In this document: positions 52,103 to 61,208 of the stretch, piece after piece
Layout of the letters: every line of letters begins with the position of its first letter
Numbering within the stretch: the stretch's first letter is position 1
The notes under the pieces: generated by a model
Seen by the model: only the letters and a program-made list of their open reading frames with translations
The model's database searches: none
What the model was told of the DNA's origin: nothing
Assembly: GCF_004138485.1 (NCBI RefSeq)
Contig: NZ_RYEV01000005.1
Location: 496,001 to 560,000, forward strand
Length of the DNA stretch: 64,000 nt
Direction: 5' to 3'
Origin: Peristeroidobacter soli
GTDB lineage: Bacteria > Pseudomonadota > Gammaproteobacteria > Steroidobacterales > Steroidobacteraceae
Made by a program: the position numbers and the translations under genes

Positions 52103-53098
52103 ATGTACACGCAAGGTTTGGATTCCCTGGGCGCCGATTGCCTGCACCAGGCGACGGATGCCGTGACGCTCGAGCAGCGTTTTCAGAGCAAGGTGGATGC
52201 CGACGATCGCATCGAGCCCAAGGACTGGATGCCTGACGCCTATCGTCAGACGCTGATTCGTCAGATCTCACAGCATGCTCATTCCGAGATCGTCGGCATG
52301 CTTCCCGAAGGCAACTGGATCACGCGCGCGCCGTCGCTGCGTCGTAAGGCCGTGCTGATCGCGAAGGTGCAGGACGAGGGCGGTCACGGCATGTATCTGT
52401 ACAGCGCCGCTGAAACGCTCGGCATTTCACGCGATGAGCTGCTGGAGCAGTTGCTCGCCGGCACCGCGAAGTATTCGAGCATCTTCAACTATCCGACCCC
52501 GACCTGGGCCGACGTGGGCGCGATCGGCTGGCTGGTCGATGGCGCGGCCATCATGAATCAGATTCCGATCTGCCGTTGTTCGTACGGCCCGTATGCGCGC
52601 GCCATGGTGCGCATCTGCAAGGAAGAAAGTTTCCATCAACGCCAGGGCTTCGAAATCATGATGACGCTGGCTCGCGGCACGCCCGAGCAGCACCGCATGG
52701 CGCAGGACGCGCTCAATCGCTGGTGGTGGCCGTCGATCATGATGTTCGGCCCGAACGATGCCACGTCCAAGCACACCGCGCAGTCCATGCGCTGGAAGAT
52801 CAAACGTTTCAGCAACGACGAGCTGCGCCAGAAGTTCATCGACATCACCGTGCCGCAAGCCGAATTCCTGGGCCTGACGGTGCCGGATCCGGACATGCGC
52901 TGGGACGAGGCGACTCAGCACTACGTGCATGGTCCCATCGACTGGAAGGAATTCGAAGAAGTGCTCAAGGGCAACGGTCCATGCAATCGCGAGCGGCTCG
53001 AAACCCGTCGTCGCGCCCATGATGAGGGGCGCTGGGTGCGTGAGGCCGCGCTCGCGTACGCAGAGAAACAGCGCGCTCGCGAAACGCAGGCGGCTTGA
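52103..53098 (+). CDS. paaA: 1,2-phenylacetyl-CoA epoxidase, catalytic subunit A
   Basis: Diiron oxygenase subunit that epoxidises the ring of phenylacetyl-CoA. The 331-residue protein starts [20 protein letters not shown] at ATG 52103. Carboxylate/His diiron motifs are visible in [34 protein letters not shown] and [17 protein letters not shown], all typical of PaaA. First gene of the operon under the paaX-paaA control region. Confidence 0.97.
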   Translation: MYTQGLDSLGADCLHQATDAVTLEQRFQSKVDADDRIEPKDWMPDAYRQTLIRQISQHAHSEIVGMLPEGNWITRAPSLRRKAVLIAKVQDEGGHGMYLYSAAETLGISRDELLEQLLAGTAKYSSIFNYPTPTWADVGAIGWLVDGAAIMNQIPICRCSYGPYARAMVRICKEESFHQRQGFEIMMTLARGTPEQHRMAQDALNRWWWPSIMMFGPNDATSKHTAQSMRWKIKRFSNDELRQKFIDITVPQAEFLGLTVPDPDMRWDEATQHYVHGPIDWKEFEEVLKGNGPCNRERLETRRRAHDEGRWVREAALAYAEKQRARETQAA

Positions 53099-53124
53099 GG
53101 CCTCTTAATCAGGAATTGGGAAAC

Positions 53125-53418
53125 ATGAGTGAGCAACGCAAACAGTGGCCGCTGTACGAAGTCTTCATTCGTGCGCGTTCGGGTCTGGAACACAAGCACG
53201 TCGGCAGCATCCACGCCGTCGATGCGCGTCAGGCGGTCGAGCATGCGCGTGATCTGTACACGCGCCGCCAGGAGGGCGTGAGCATCTGGGTGGTGCGCTC
53301 GTCCGATATCGTCGCGTCCGATCCGGGCGACGCCGAGGCGCTGTTCGAGCCGGCGAAGGACAAGATCTATCGCCATCCGACGTTCTATTCGATTCCGGAT
53401 GAGGTGAAGAATCTATGA
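53125..53418 (+). CDS. paaB: 1,2-phenylacetyl-CoA epoxidase subunit B
   Basis: A 97-residue structural subunit of the epoxidase. WPLYEVFIRARSGLEHKHVG, AVDARQAVEHARDLYTRRQE and the end HPTFYSIPDEVKNL are characteristic. GGAATTGGG lies before ATG 53125; the upstream in-frame codons are not conserved. The stop overlaps paaC as ATGA. Confidence 0.95.
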   Translation: MSEQRKQWPLYEVFIRARSGLEHKHVGSIHAVDARQAVEHARDLYTRRQEGVSIWVVRSSDIVASDPGDAEALFEPAKDKIYRHPTFYSIPDEVKNL

Positions 53419-54197
53419 GCGCCTCGCCCGCCATCGTGGCCGCTTCGGCGCAGCTGCGGTTTCGCTACGCCCTCTACTTGGGCGACACCAGCCTGATCCT
53501 CGCGCAGCGACTGGGTGAGTGGGTCGGTCATGCGCCCGCGCTCGAGGAAGATCTGGCGCTGGCCAACACCGCGCTCGATCTGCTGGGGCAGGCGCGTCAT
53601 CTGCTGTCGTATGCCGGTGAGATCGAAGGCAAGGGGCGCAGTGAAGACGATCTCGCGTTCCTGCGCGACCCGTCGGACTTCATCAATCTCGCGCTGGTCG
53701 AGCAGCCCAACGTGGACTTCGGCCATACCATCGTGCGTCAGTTCCTGATCGATGCCTGGCAGCTGGAGTTGTTCGAGTGCCTGCAAGGCTCCTCCGATCC
53801 GCGCTTCGCCGAGCTTGCGGCCAAGGCGCTCAAGGAAACCCGCTATCACTATCGTTTCAGCTCGGGCTGGATGGTGCGGCTGGGCGATGGCACCGAAGAA
53901 AGTCACCAGCGCGTGCAGGACGGCCTGAATGCGTTGTGGAAATTCACGGGCGAGTTGTTCGCGCCCGGGGCGGTCGATGAGCAAGCCGCGGCTGCCGGTC
54001 TGGGTCCGGATCCCGCATCGCTTCGTGCCGCGTGGACTGCCAATGTGGAACAGGTGCTGACGGAAGCGACCCTGAAGAAGCCGGCCGATGTTTCCTATCG
54101 CTGGTTCGGCAAGCGCCACCAGCACACCGAGCATCTGAGCCATTTGCTGGCCGAGATGCAGATCATGCAGCGGACTTATCCCGGCGTGCAGTGGTAG
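53415..54197 (+). CDS. paaC: 1,2-phenylacetyl-CoA epoxidase subunit C
   Basis: A 260-residue ferritin-fold partner of PaaA without a full catalytic diiron site in known homologues. YALYLGDTSLILAQRLGEWV, ALANTALDLLGQARHLL, KETRYHYRFSSGWMVRLGDG and the end HTEHLSHLLAEMQIMQRTYP are family marks. Overlaps paaB and precedes paaD by two bases. Confidence 0.96.
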   Translation: MSASPAIVAASAQLRFRYALYLGDTSLILAQRLGEWVGHAPALEEDLALANTALDLLGQARHLLSYAGEIEGKGRSEDDLAFLRDPSDFINLALVEQPNVDFGHTIVRQFLIDAWQLELFECLQGSSDPRFAELAAKALKETRYHYRFSSGWMVRLGDGTEESHQRVQDGLNALWKFTGELFAPGAVDEQAAAAGLGPDPASLRAAWTANVEQVLTEATLKKPADVSYRWFGKRHQHTEHLSHLLAEMQIMQRTYPGVQW

Positions 54198-54199
54198 CC

Positions 54200-54724
54200 A
54201 TGAACCAGGCACCCGCCACTAGTGCCGACAGATTCCTCGCTCCCGCGGAGCGCGAGATCTGGCGCATTCTGGCGGACGTGCCGGACCCGGAAATTCCGGT
54301 GCTCAGCGTGGTCGAGCTCGGCATCGTTCGCCATGTTCGCGTGGCGGATGATCGCCGCGTGACCGTGGGGGTGTCGCCGACTTACACCGGTTGTCCAGCG
54401 ACTGAGGTGATCGCCCGCTCCATTCAAACCCGACTGGAAGCGGAAGGATATGAAGATCCCAAGGTCGAGTCGGTGCTGTCGCCGCCCTGGAGCAGCGACT
54501 GGGTGACCGAGAGCGGTCGCGCCAAGCTCAAGGAATACGGCATCGCACCGCCGGCACAGTCGGTGAGCAATCCGAAACATCTGTTTCGCGAACCCAAGGT
54601 GGCGTGCCCACGCTGCTCATCCATGCAGACCCGCAAGGTGAGCGAGTTCGCCTCGACGCCCTGCAAGGCGCTGTATCGGTGCGAGAGCTGTCTCGAGCCT
54701 TTCGAATACTTCAAGTGCATCTAA
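54200..54724 (+). CDS. paaD: PaaD, MIP18/DUF59-type maturation factor of the epoxidase
   Basis: A 174-residue protein with an N-terminal MIP18/DUF59 domain (VPDPEIPVLSVVELGIVRHV, YTGCPATEVIA) and a C-terminal zinc-ribbon-like Cys set (CPRC, then CESCLEPFEYFKC). PaaD is required for epoxidase activity and probably helps Fe or Fe-S delivery. ATG 54200 is two bases after the paaC stop. Confidence 0.94.
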   Translation: MNQAPATSADRFLAPAEREIWRILADVPDPEIPVLSVVELGIVRHVRVADDRRVTVGVSPTYTGCPATEVIARSIQTRLEAEGYEDPKVESVLSPPWSSDWVTESGRAKLKEYGIAPPAQSVSNPKHLFREPKVACPRCSSMQTRKVSEFASTPCKALYRCESCLEPFEYFKCI

Positions 54725-54746
54725 TAAAACTGTATTCAATAAGATC

Positions 54747-55835
54747 ATGCTGACCTTTCATCCGCTCAAAGTGGCCGACGTGCGTCCCGAGGGGAGCGAC
54801 GCGCTGTGCATTTCATTCGAAGTGCCCGACTCGTTGCGCGAGACCTTTCGCTTTATCCCTGGGCAGCACGTGGGCGTGCGTGCGCAGATCGGCGGGCAGG
54901 AAGTCCGGCGCACCTATTCGATCTGCAGCGCGGCCGACGATAGTCACTTGCGCATCGGCGTGCGGGTCCACGATAACGGCAGCATGTCGCAGTACCTCGC
55001 CAATCAGTTGCGCTCGGGTGACAGCATCGAGGTGCTGACACCGACCGGTCGCTTCTTCGCCGAGCCGCAGCCGACCACGCAGCGGACGTATTGCGCGTTC
55101 GCCGGCGGCAGTGGCATCACGCCCATCCTGGGCATCGTGAAGAACCTGTTGACTCGCGAGCCGAACAGCCGATTCATGCTGTTCTATAGCAATCGCACCA
55201 CCTCGACCATCATGTTCGCCGAGGAGTTGCTGGCGCTGAAGGATCGTTATCCGACGCGACTTTCGTTGTATTTCCTGTTGAGCCGCGAGCCGCAGGATGT
55301 GGAACTGTTCAACGGCCGGCTCGATCGCGAGAAAGTCACCTTGCTCAGCAAGGAAGTGTTCGATCCGCTCGAGACCGACGCGTTCTTCCTGTGCGGCCCG
55401 GGCGACATGATAGAAAGCGTGCGCGACACGCTCACCGGTCTGGGCGTCGAGCCCACTCGTATTCATACCGAGCGCTTCGCCAGCGACATGCCGGTGGGAG
55501 CTCAATCCGCGGCACCAGTGACGGCGAAGCCGACGCGCGCGAAGGCGGAAGAAATAGCGCAGATCACAATCACGATGGACGGTCGTCAGCGCACGTTCGC
55601 GATGCTGGACGACGATGCCACCGTGCTCGACGCCGCCGAGCGCGTCGGCATGGAGCTGCCGTACTCGTGTCGTGCCGGCGTGTGCTCGACCTGCCGCTGC
55701 AAGGTCACCAAGGGCACGGCCGAGATGGAAGTGAACTACGCCCTGGAGCCTTGGGAAGTCGAAGCCGGCTTCGTGCTGTGCTGTCAGGCCAAGCCCACCA
55801 GTGGCGATCTCGAAATCACTTACGACGAGCGCTGA
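54747..55835 (+). CDS. paaE: 1,2-phenylacetyl-CoA epoxidase reductase PaaE
   Basis: Electron donor to PaaABC, 362 residues. A flavin/NADPH reductase module (IPGQHVGVRAQIGGQEVRRT, FAGGSGITPILGIVKNLL, FFLCGPGDMIESVRDTL) is followed by a plant-type [2Fe-2S] domain with CRAGVCSTCRC and a distal Cys in FVLCCQAKP. All four cluster Cys are present. Confidence 0.96.
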   Translation: MLTFHPLKVADVRPEGSDALCISFEVPDSLRETFRFIPGQHVGVRAQIGGQEVRRTYSICSAADDSHLRIGVRVHDNGSMSQYLANQLRSGDSIEVLTPTGRFFAEPQPTTQRTYCAFAGGSGITPILGIVKNLLTREPNSRFMLFYSNRTTSTIMFAEELLALKDRYPTRLSLYFLLSREPQDVELFNGRLDREKVTLLSKEVFDPLETDAFFLCGPGDMIESVRDTLTGLGVEPTRIHTERFASDMPVGAQSAAPVTAKPTRAKAEEIAQITITMDGRQRTFAMLDDDATVLDAAERVGMELPYSCRAGVCSTCRCKVTKGTAEMEVNYALEPWEVEAGFVLCCQAKPTSGDLEITYDER

Positions 55836-55836
55836 T

Positions 55837-56628
55837 ATGAGCTATCAAACGATTTTGTTCGAGGTGACGGACGGCGTGGCGCGGCTCACTTTGAACCGGC
55901 CGGATCGTCTCAACAGTTTCAACGTGCAGATGCATGGCGAGGTGCGCGACGCGCTTGCGCAGCTCACGAATGACAGTGGCGCGCGCGTGCTGGTGTTCAC
56001 CGGTGCGGGCCGTGGCTTCTGCGCCGGGCAGGATTTGGGCGATCGAGCCGTCGCGCCGGGCGGGCAGGGGGTCGATCTCGGTGATTCCATCGAGAACTAC
56101 TACAAGCCCCTGGTGCTCGCGCTTCGCAATCTGCCCATGCCGGTGATCGGCGCGGTCAACGGCGTTGCCGCCGGTGCCGGAGCAAACATCGCGCTGGCGT
56201 GCGATCTGGTCATCGCCGCGAAGTCTGCGAGCTTCGTGCAGGCGTTCAGCAAGCTCGGCCTGGTGCCGGATTCGGGCGGCACTTGGTTCTTGCCCCGACT
56301 CCTCGGCAATGCACGGGCCATGGGGCTCGCGTTGTTGGGCGACAAGTTGCCGGCCGAGCAAGCGGCCCAGTGGGGTTTGATCTGGCGCTGTGTCGAGGAC
56401 GCGGACTTCAAGACAACGGTCGATCAGCTGGCCACGCAGTTGGCCGCCGCGCCGACGCGCGGGCTCGCACGCACCAAGCAAGCGATCTACGAATCGTGGA
56501 GTCACTCGCTCGAGCAACAGCTCGATCAGGAGCGCGACTTCCAGCGCGAGCTGGGCCGGTCGCAGGACTACGCCGAAGGCGTCGCCGCCTTCACTGACAA
56601 ACGCACACCGAAGTTCACCGGCCGGTAA
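55837..56628 (+). CDS. paaG: 2-(1,2-epoxy-1,2-dihydrophenyl)acetyl-CoA isomerase (crotonase family)
   Basis: Isomerises the ring epoxide to oxepin-CoA. The 263-residue crotonase-fold protein begins MSYQTILFEVTDGVARLTLN and has the CoA/oxyanion segments GRGFCAGQDLGDRAV and NGVAAGAGANIALACDLVIA, with FSKLGLVPDSGGTWFLPR later. Asp in VPDSGG matches PaaG's catalytic position. It lies between the epoxidase genes and paaZ, fixing the assignment over other enoyl-CoA hydratases. Confidence 0.92.
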   Translation: MSYQTILFEVTDGVARLTLNRPDRLNSFNVQMHGEVRDALAQLTNDSGARVLVFTGAGRGFCAGQDLGDRAVAPGGQGVDLGDSIENYYKPLVLALRNLPMPVIGAVNGVAAGAGANIALACDLVIAAKSASFVQAFSKLGLVPDSGGTWFLPRLLGNARAMGLALLGDKLPAEQAAQWGLIWRCVEDADFKTTVDQLATQLAAAPTRGLARTKQAIYESWSHSLEQQLDQERDFQRELGRSQDYAEGVAAFTDKRTPKFTGR

Positions 56629-56636
56629 TCAACGTC

Positions 56637-58664
56637 ATGCAACTCAAAAGTTACGTTCAGGGCCGCTGGTTTGCCGGCGAGGGCGAAGCCCAGCAGCTGC
56701 GCGATGCCACGACCGGTCAGGTGATTGCCTCGGCCTCGTCGACGGGCATCGATTTCAAGGCGACGCTGCGTCATGCGCGCGAAGTCGGCGGTCCGGCGCT
56801 CCGCAAGCTGACGTTCCATGAGCGTGCGTCATTGTTGAAGCAGCTCGCCAAGAAGCTCGGTGAGTTCAAAGAAGAGTTCTACGCACTGTCGTATGCCACG
56901 GGCGCGACCAAGACCGATTCGTGGATCGATATCGACGGCGGTTTCGGCACGCTGTTCGCGTATGCAAGCCGCGGCACGCGCGAGTTGCCGAACAGCAAGG
57001 TCTACATCGATGGCGATGTGGAAGGCTTGTCGAAGGGTGGCACGTTCGTCGGTCAGCACATTTGCGTGCCGCTGGAAGGCGCGGCCGTGCACATCAATGC
57101 GTTCAACTTCCCCGTGTGGGGCATGTTGGAAAAGCTGTCACCGACGCTGCTGGCCGGTGTGCCTGCCATCGTGAAACCGGCGACCGCGACCTCGTATCTC
57201 ACCGAGCTGGTGGTCCGACGCATCATCGAGTCCGGCATCCTGCCGGAAGGCTCGCTGCAACTGGTCTGCGGCAGCCTGGGCGATCTGTTCGATCATTTGA
57301 CCTGCCAGGATGTCGTGTCGTTCACGGGCTCGGCGGGTACGGCGCAGAAGCTGCGCACGCATCCCAGCATCGTCGCGCATTCGGTGCGTTTCATCAGCGA
57401 GACGGATTCGATCAACAGCTGTGTGCTGGCGGAAGATGCCCGGCCGGGGCAGCCTGAGTTCGATCTGTTCGTGCGCGAAGTCACGCGTGAGATGACGACG
57501 AAGGCGGGCCAGAAGTGCACGGCCATTCGTAAAGCGATCGTGCCCGCGGCGCATGCCGATGCGGTGGTGGAAGCGCTGAAGGCCTCGCTGGGAAAAATCG
57601 TCGTGGGCGATCCGCGACTCGAGAATGTTCGGATGGGACCGCTGGCCGCGTTGTCTCAGCGTCGCGAAGTGCTGGGTCGGATCAGCGAGCTGCGACGCGA
57701 AGCTGAGCTGATTACCGGCGAGCGCGTCGACATCGTCGGCGGCGATCTCGAGCATGGTGCGTTCGTCGCGCCGTCGCTGCTCTATTGTCGCGAACCTCGC
57801 AAGGCCAAGGCGCTTCATCACATCGAAGCGTTCGGTCCGGTCTGCAGCGTCGTGCCTTACGAGTCCACGCCCGAAGCGATCACCTTTGCTCGCTTGGGCG
57901 AGGGCAGCCTGGTTGCCTCGGTGTTCACTGCCGACGACGCACTCGCGACCGAGTTGGTGCTCGGCCTCGCGCCGCTGCACGGTCGTTTGCTCGTCGTGAA
58001 TCGTGATTGTGCGAAGGAGTCGACGGGTCATGGTTCGCCGATGCCGGCACTGGTGCACGGTGGCCCGGGGCGCGCGGGCGGTGGCGAAGAAATGGGCGGC
58101 ATTCGCGGCGTAATGCATTACATGCAGCGCACGGCGATTCAGGGCAGCCCGCAGACCATCGCTGCGGTGACCGGACGTTGGCTGCGCGGCGCCGTGCAGA
58201 AGGATCCGGGCCGTCATCCGTTCCGCAAGGCATTCCACGAACTGCAGATTGGTGACAGCCTCAACTCCGCCGAACGTGAAGTGACGCTAGAGGACATCGA
58301 GAAGTTCGCCGCGCTCTCAGGTGATACGTTCTACGCGCACATGGATGAGGAGGCTGCGGCCCGCAATCCATTGTTCGGCGGTCGCGTGGCGCATGGCTAC
58401 TTCCTGGTCTCCGCCGCGGCCGGATTGTTTGTCGATCCGCCGTATGGTCCGGTGCTGGCGAACTACGGCCTCGATCGGTTGCGTTTCGTGAAGCCGGTGA
58501 AGCCGGGCGATCGCATCAAGGTGCGGCTCACCTGCAAATCCAAGTCGCTGCGCGCCGAGAAGGGCTACGGCGAAGTGGCGTGGGACACCGAGATCACCAA
58601 TCAGAACGGCGAGATCGTGGCGAGCTACGACGTACTCACGATGGTGAGTGAGCAAAGGGCCTGA
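56637..58664 (+). CDS. paaZ: Oxepin-CoA hydrolase / 3-oxo-5,6-dehydrosuberyl-CoA semialdehyde dehydrogenase
   Basis: Bifunctional 675-residue enzyme. Residues 1 to ~520 are an aldehyde dehydrogenase with catalytic Cys294 in GQKCTAIRKAIVP. Residues ~530-675 are a MaoC hotdog hydratase (FAALSGDTFYAHMDEEAA, GGRVAHGYFLVSAAAGLF) that opens the oxepin ring. Both active sites look intact. The stop codon lies inside the left arm of the 32-bp palindromic repeat. No paaF, H, J, I, K or Y is in the window, so later beta-oxidation steps are encoded elsewhere. Confidence 0.96.
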   Translation: MQLKSYVQGRWFAGEGEAQQLRDATTGQVIASASSTGIDFKATLRHAREVGGPALRKLTFHERASLLKQLAKKLGEFKEEFYALSYATGATKTDSWIDIDGGFGTLFAYASRGTRELPNSKVYIDGDVEGLSKGGTFVGQHICVPLEGAAVHINAFNFPVWGMLEKLSPTLLAGVPAIVKPATATSYLTELVVRRIIESGILPEGSLQLVCGSLGDLFDHLTCQDVVSFTGSAGTAQKLRTHPSIVAHSVRFISETDSINSCVLAEDARPGQPEFDLFVREVTREMTTKAGQKCTAIRKAIVPAAHADAVVEALKASLGKIVVGDPRLENVRMGPLAALSQRREVLGRISELRREAELITGERVDIVGGDLEHGAFVAPSLLYCREPRKAKALHHIEAFGPVCSVVPYESTPEAITFARLGEGSLVASVFTADDALATELVLGLAPLHGRLLVVNRDCAKESTGHGSPMPALVHGGPGRAGGGEEMGGIRGVMHYMQRTAIQGSPQTIAAVTGRWLRGAVQKDPGRHPFRKAFHELQIGDSLNSAEREVTLEDIEKFAALSGDTFYAHMDEEAAARNPLFGGRVAHGYFLVSAAAGLFVDPPYGPVLANYGLDRLRFVKPVKPGDRIKVRLTCKSKSLRAEKGYGEVAWDTEITNQNGEIVASYDVLTMVSEQRA

Positions 58665-58938
58665 TAGCACTCATTTGATGGGCTGCGACGAGCTATTGCG
58701 GTTCAGGGCTAGGCGCGACGACCGCCGTGTACTCTGCAGTACATAAGGGAGGAGCAACGACGGCCTGAACCGCAATAGCTCGTCCCATCTAAGGATATTC
58801 ATTATATGGGTTGCGCCTCGAATCGCCCGCCGCTGCGTTACAAAGCTTGCCCATATCGACATATGGGCTGCGCTTTGCGCCTTGCTGCAGGCGATTGGAG
58901 GCGCAACGCAGCCCATCAAATGAGTGCTATCAGGCCCT
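58656..58938. repeat. 283-bp nested palindromic element with perfect 32-bp terminal arms
   Basis: Outer arms 58656-58687 and 58907-58938 are perfect inverted repeats of 32 bp. Inside are two further hairpins: 21-bp perfect arms at 58687-58707/58764-58784, whose interior holds TGTACT-CTGC-AGTACA, and 18-bp arms at 58810-58827/58890-58907 with one mismatch, whose interior holds CCCATAT-CGAC-ATATGGG. A single strand could fold as a three-way junction. The outer arms contain the stop codons of paaZ and of the convergent monooxygenase gene, both read AGG GCC TGA. There is no ORF of note and no clear target-site duplication. It fills the 265-base gap and may serve as a two-way terminator or be a non-autonomous mobile repeat. 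Confidence 0.85.
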
Positions 58939-60384
58939 GGGTGAACTGAAGCGCATCACGCCGTCGTCCACGGCGGCGAAGCGCAGGTTCATCAGGTCGA
59001 GCGCGTAGTTCTGATACAGGCGCCACGGCGCCTTGGAGCTCTGTTTGGGGAATTGGTCGATCGATCGCTGTACGTAACCCGATGAGAAGTCGATCCACGG
59101 CGTCGCGGTGATCGATGGATCGTCGTTACGTGGCGTGCACTGCCGATAGCCGTGTTTGTCCATGTATTTCAGCAGGCGACAGACGTACTCGCAGGTGAGA
59201 TCGCATTTCAGCGTCCAGGACGCGTTGGTGTAGCCGAACGCGGTGGCCAGGTTCGGCACATCGCTGTACATCATGCCCTTGTAGCTCAGGGTCCGAGGCG
59301 GATCGACCGGCTGGCCATCGACGGTCAGCGCCAGGTTGCCCAGCACCTGCAGATTCAAACCGGTGGCAGTGACGATCAGGTCGGCCGCCAGCTCGGCGCC
59401 TGAACGCAACCGCAAGCCGTCTTCGGTAAACGTCTCGATATGATCGGTGACGACCGACGCCTGGCCTCGTCTCAGGGTCTGAAACAAATCGCCGTTCGGC
59501 ACCAGACACAACCGCTGATCCCACGGGTTGTAGCGCGGCGTGAAGTGACGATCCACATCGCAGGTATCGCCCAGCTGATTCTTCACCAGTTGAAGCAGGC
59601 GTTGTTTCATCCGCTCCGGCGTGCGGCGGCACATGTTGAAGAACATCATGCCGAGCAGCACGTTCTTCCAGCGCGTCACGCCATAAGCGAACTTCGCCGG
59701 GAAATGGCGGCGCAGCCAGTTGGCGATCGAGTCCTGTTCCGGACGCGCGACGATGTAGGTCGGCGACCGCTGCAACATCGTGACGTGTGCGGCGGACTTC
59801 GCCAGCTCCGGCACCAATGTGACCGCCGTGGCACCGCTGCCGATGACGACGACGCGCTTGCCGGCGTAGTCGATGTCCTCGGTCCATTTCTGAGGATGCA
59901 CGATGCGGCCCCGGAATCGTTCGGTTCCCTGGAACGCCGGTGTGTAGCCGGCTTCGTAGTTGTAGTAGCCGCTGCACATGAACAGGAAATTGCAGGTGAA
60001 GCGTGCGATCTGGCCCGAGGGCAACGTGGCCTCGACGGTCCACAATGCCTGATCGGAACTCCACGACGCGCGCTGCACGCGGTGATTGAAGCGGATCTTT
60101 CGATCGATGCAGTAATCGCGCGCCGTGTCCCGCACGTAGTTGAGAATCGATGGCCCGTCCGCGATCGCCTTGGCATCGCGCCAGGGGCGGAACGAGTAGC
60201 CCAAGGTATACATGTCCGAATCGGAGCGAATGCCCGGATAGCGGAACAGATCCCACGTCCCGCCGATGCAGTCGCGCCCTTCCAGAATGACGTAACTCTT
60301 GTTCGGGCAATGACGTTGCAGGTGATATCCCGCGCCGATGCCGGACAGGCCCGCGCCCACGACCAGTACGTCGACGTGTTCCAT
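58930..60384 (-). CDS. FAD-dependent Baeyer-Villiger-type monooxygenase
   Basis: A 484-residue flavoprotein with two Rossmann motifs, VLVVGAGLSGIGAGYHL at residues 7-22 and VVVIGSGATAVTLVPEL, flanking the class B fingerprint FRGRIVHPQKW (Phe157, Gly159, His163, Trp167). Close in layout to EthA-like enzymes that oxygenate ketones or sulfides with NADPH and O2. RYPGIRSDSDMYTLGYSF and GYTNASWTLKCDLTCEYV are subgroup marks. The Lrp-type regulator gene lies nine bases upstream on the same strand. The stop codon sits in the right arm of the palindromic element. Substrate unknown. Confidence 0.9.
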   Translation of the reverse strand: MEHVDVLVVGAGLSGIGAGYHLQRHCPNKSYVILEGRDCIGGTWDLFRYPGIRSDSDMYTLGYSFRPWRDAKAIADGPSILNYVRDTARDYCIDRKIRFNHRVQRASWSSDQALWTVEATLPSGQIARFTCNFLFMCSGYYNYEAGYTPAFQGTERFRGRIVHPQKWTEDIDYAGKRVVVIGSGATAVTLVPELAKSAAHVTMLQRSPTYIVARPEQDSIANWLRRHFPAKFAYGVTRWKNVLLGMMFFNMCRRTPERMKQRLLQLVKNQLGDTCDVDRHFTPRYNPWDQRLCLVPNGDLFQTLRRGQASVVTDHIETFTEDGLRLRSGAELAADLIVTATGLNLQVLGNLALTVDGQPVDPPRTLSYKGMMYSDVPNLATAFGYTNASWTLKCDLTCEYVCRLLKYMDKHGYRQCTPRNDDPSITATPWIDFSSGYVQRSIDQFPKQSSKAPWRLYQNYALDLMNLRFAAVDDGVMRFSSPRA

Positions 60385-60393
60385 GAGGGCTCC

Positions 60394-60864
60394 TCAGTCG
60401 TCCGTCTTGGCGTAGTTCAAGGGCAGGGCGGTGGTGTGCTTGATGGTTTCCAGGGAGAAGCTGGCGCTCACGTCCAGGAACGCACAGCCGGCGATCAGTT
60501 TCTTGTAGACCACGTCGTAGGCGTCGATGTTCGGCACCACGATGCGCAACAGATAATCCACTTCGCCACTGACACGGTGAATCTCGGTGACTTCAGGAAT
60601 ATCGCGCACGGTGCGCACGAACTGTTCGAACCAGGCCGCGCTGTGATTCGAGGTCTTCACCGTCACGAATACCGTGGTACCGACATTCACCGACCTGGCG
60701 TCGAGCAATGCCACGGTGCGTGCGATCACGCCGGTTTCCTGCAGACGCTGGATTCGCCGCCAGCACGGCGCCTTGGACAAACCGACGCGCTCGGCGATGT
60801 CGGCGGCGGTGAGCGAGCCGTCGTGTTGCAAGAGGTCGAGAATGCGGCGGTCCAGGCGATCCAT
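60394..60864 (-). CDS. Lrp/AsnC family transcriptional regulator
   Basis: A 156-residue regulator starting MDRLDRRILDLLQHDGSLTA, with helix-turn-helix VGLSKAPCWRRIQRLQETG and a RAM domain (VSGEVDYLLRIVVPNIDAYD). It heads a two-gene unit with the monooxygenase. The 15-base palindrome just upstream may be its own operator. An upstream in-frame extension of 45 codons has no family support. The ribosome site is weak. Confidence 0.9.
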   Translation of the reverse strand: MDRLDRRILDLLQHDGSLTAADIAERVGLSKAPCWRRIQRLQETGVIARTVALLDARSVNVGTTVFVTVKTSNHSAAWFEQFVRTVRDIPEVTEIHRVSGEVDYLLRIVVPNIDAYDVVYKKLIAGCAFLDVSASFSLETIKHTTALPLNYAKTDD

Positions 60865-60893
60865 GGCGGGCGATGCGCGTCGAAAGGAGGTTG

Positions 60894-60908
60894 CGCAACA
60901 TTGTTGCG
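60894..60908. promoter_or_regulatory. Palindrome CGCAACATTGTTGCG, candidate Lrp-family operator
   Basis: Perfect 7-bp arms around one base, within GTTGCGCAACATTGTTGCG, lie 30 bases upstream of the regulator start in a 110-base divergent gap. A second palindrome ACGATT-TCGC-AATCGT is at 60928-60943. Autoregulation by the adjacent Lrp-type protein is the simplest reading. Confidence 0.5.
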
Positions 60909-60974
60909 TCCGGCGCGGCCGCTGTCCACGATTTCGCAATCGTGTCGCCGGCCGGCTTCGGTAGCCTGTTACGC

Positions 60975-61208
60975 ATGAACACTGTGCGTGCCAATCCATT
61001 CACCGACCACCCCGCATCCGTCGGGGAAACGTACCTCGCTCATTTGCGGAACGCCGCCGGCTTCGGCTTTCAGATGGTAGTTGCGGGCCTCGCGTGCCTG
61101 GTGCACGCGTTATTGCCGTTCTTGTTTGTGCGCACCGGCAGCGATTGCATCGGTCGCTTGCACGAGCGCATGCACGCCCGCCGACGCCGCGCCGAAAGCG
61201 GTCACTGA
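60975..61208 (+). CDS. DUF6356-like small membrane protein
   Basis: A 77-residue protein, NPFTDHPASVGETYLAHLRN followed by one long hydrophobic stretch (FQMVVAGLACLVHALLPFLF) and an Arg-rich tail. FTxHPxSVGExYxxH is the signature of a small uncharacterised family in proteobacteria. The tail overlaps the end of the convergent gene by seven bases. Function unknown. Confidence 0.75.
   Translation: MNTVRANPFTDHPASVGETYLAHLRNAAGFGFQMVVAGLACLVHALLPFLFVRTGSDCIGRLHERMHARRRRAESGH

Noticed and set aside
58656-58938. The palindromic element as an integron attC site or an insertion sequence.
   Set aside because: No integrase or transposase frame is present, no target-site duplication is clear, and the lengths and internal arms do not follow the attC plan.
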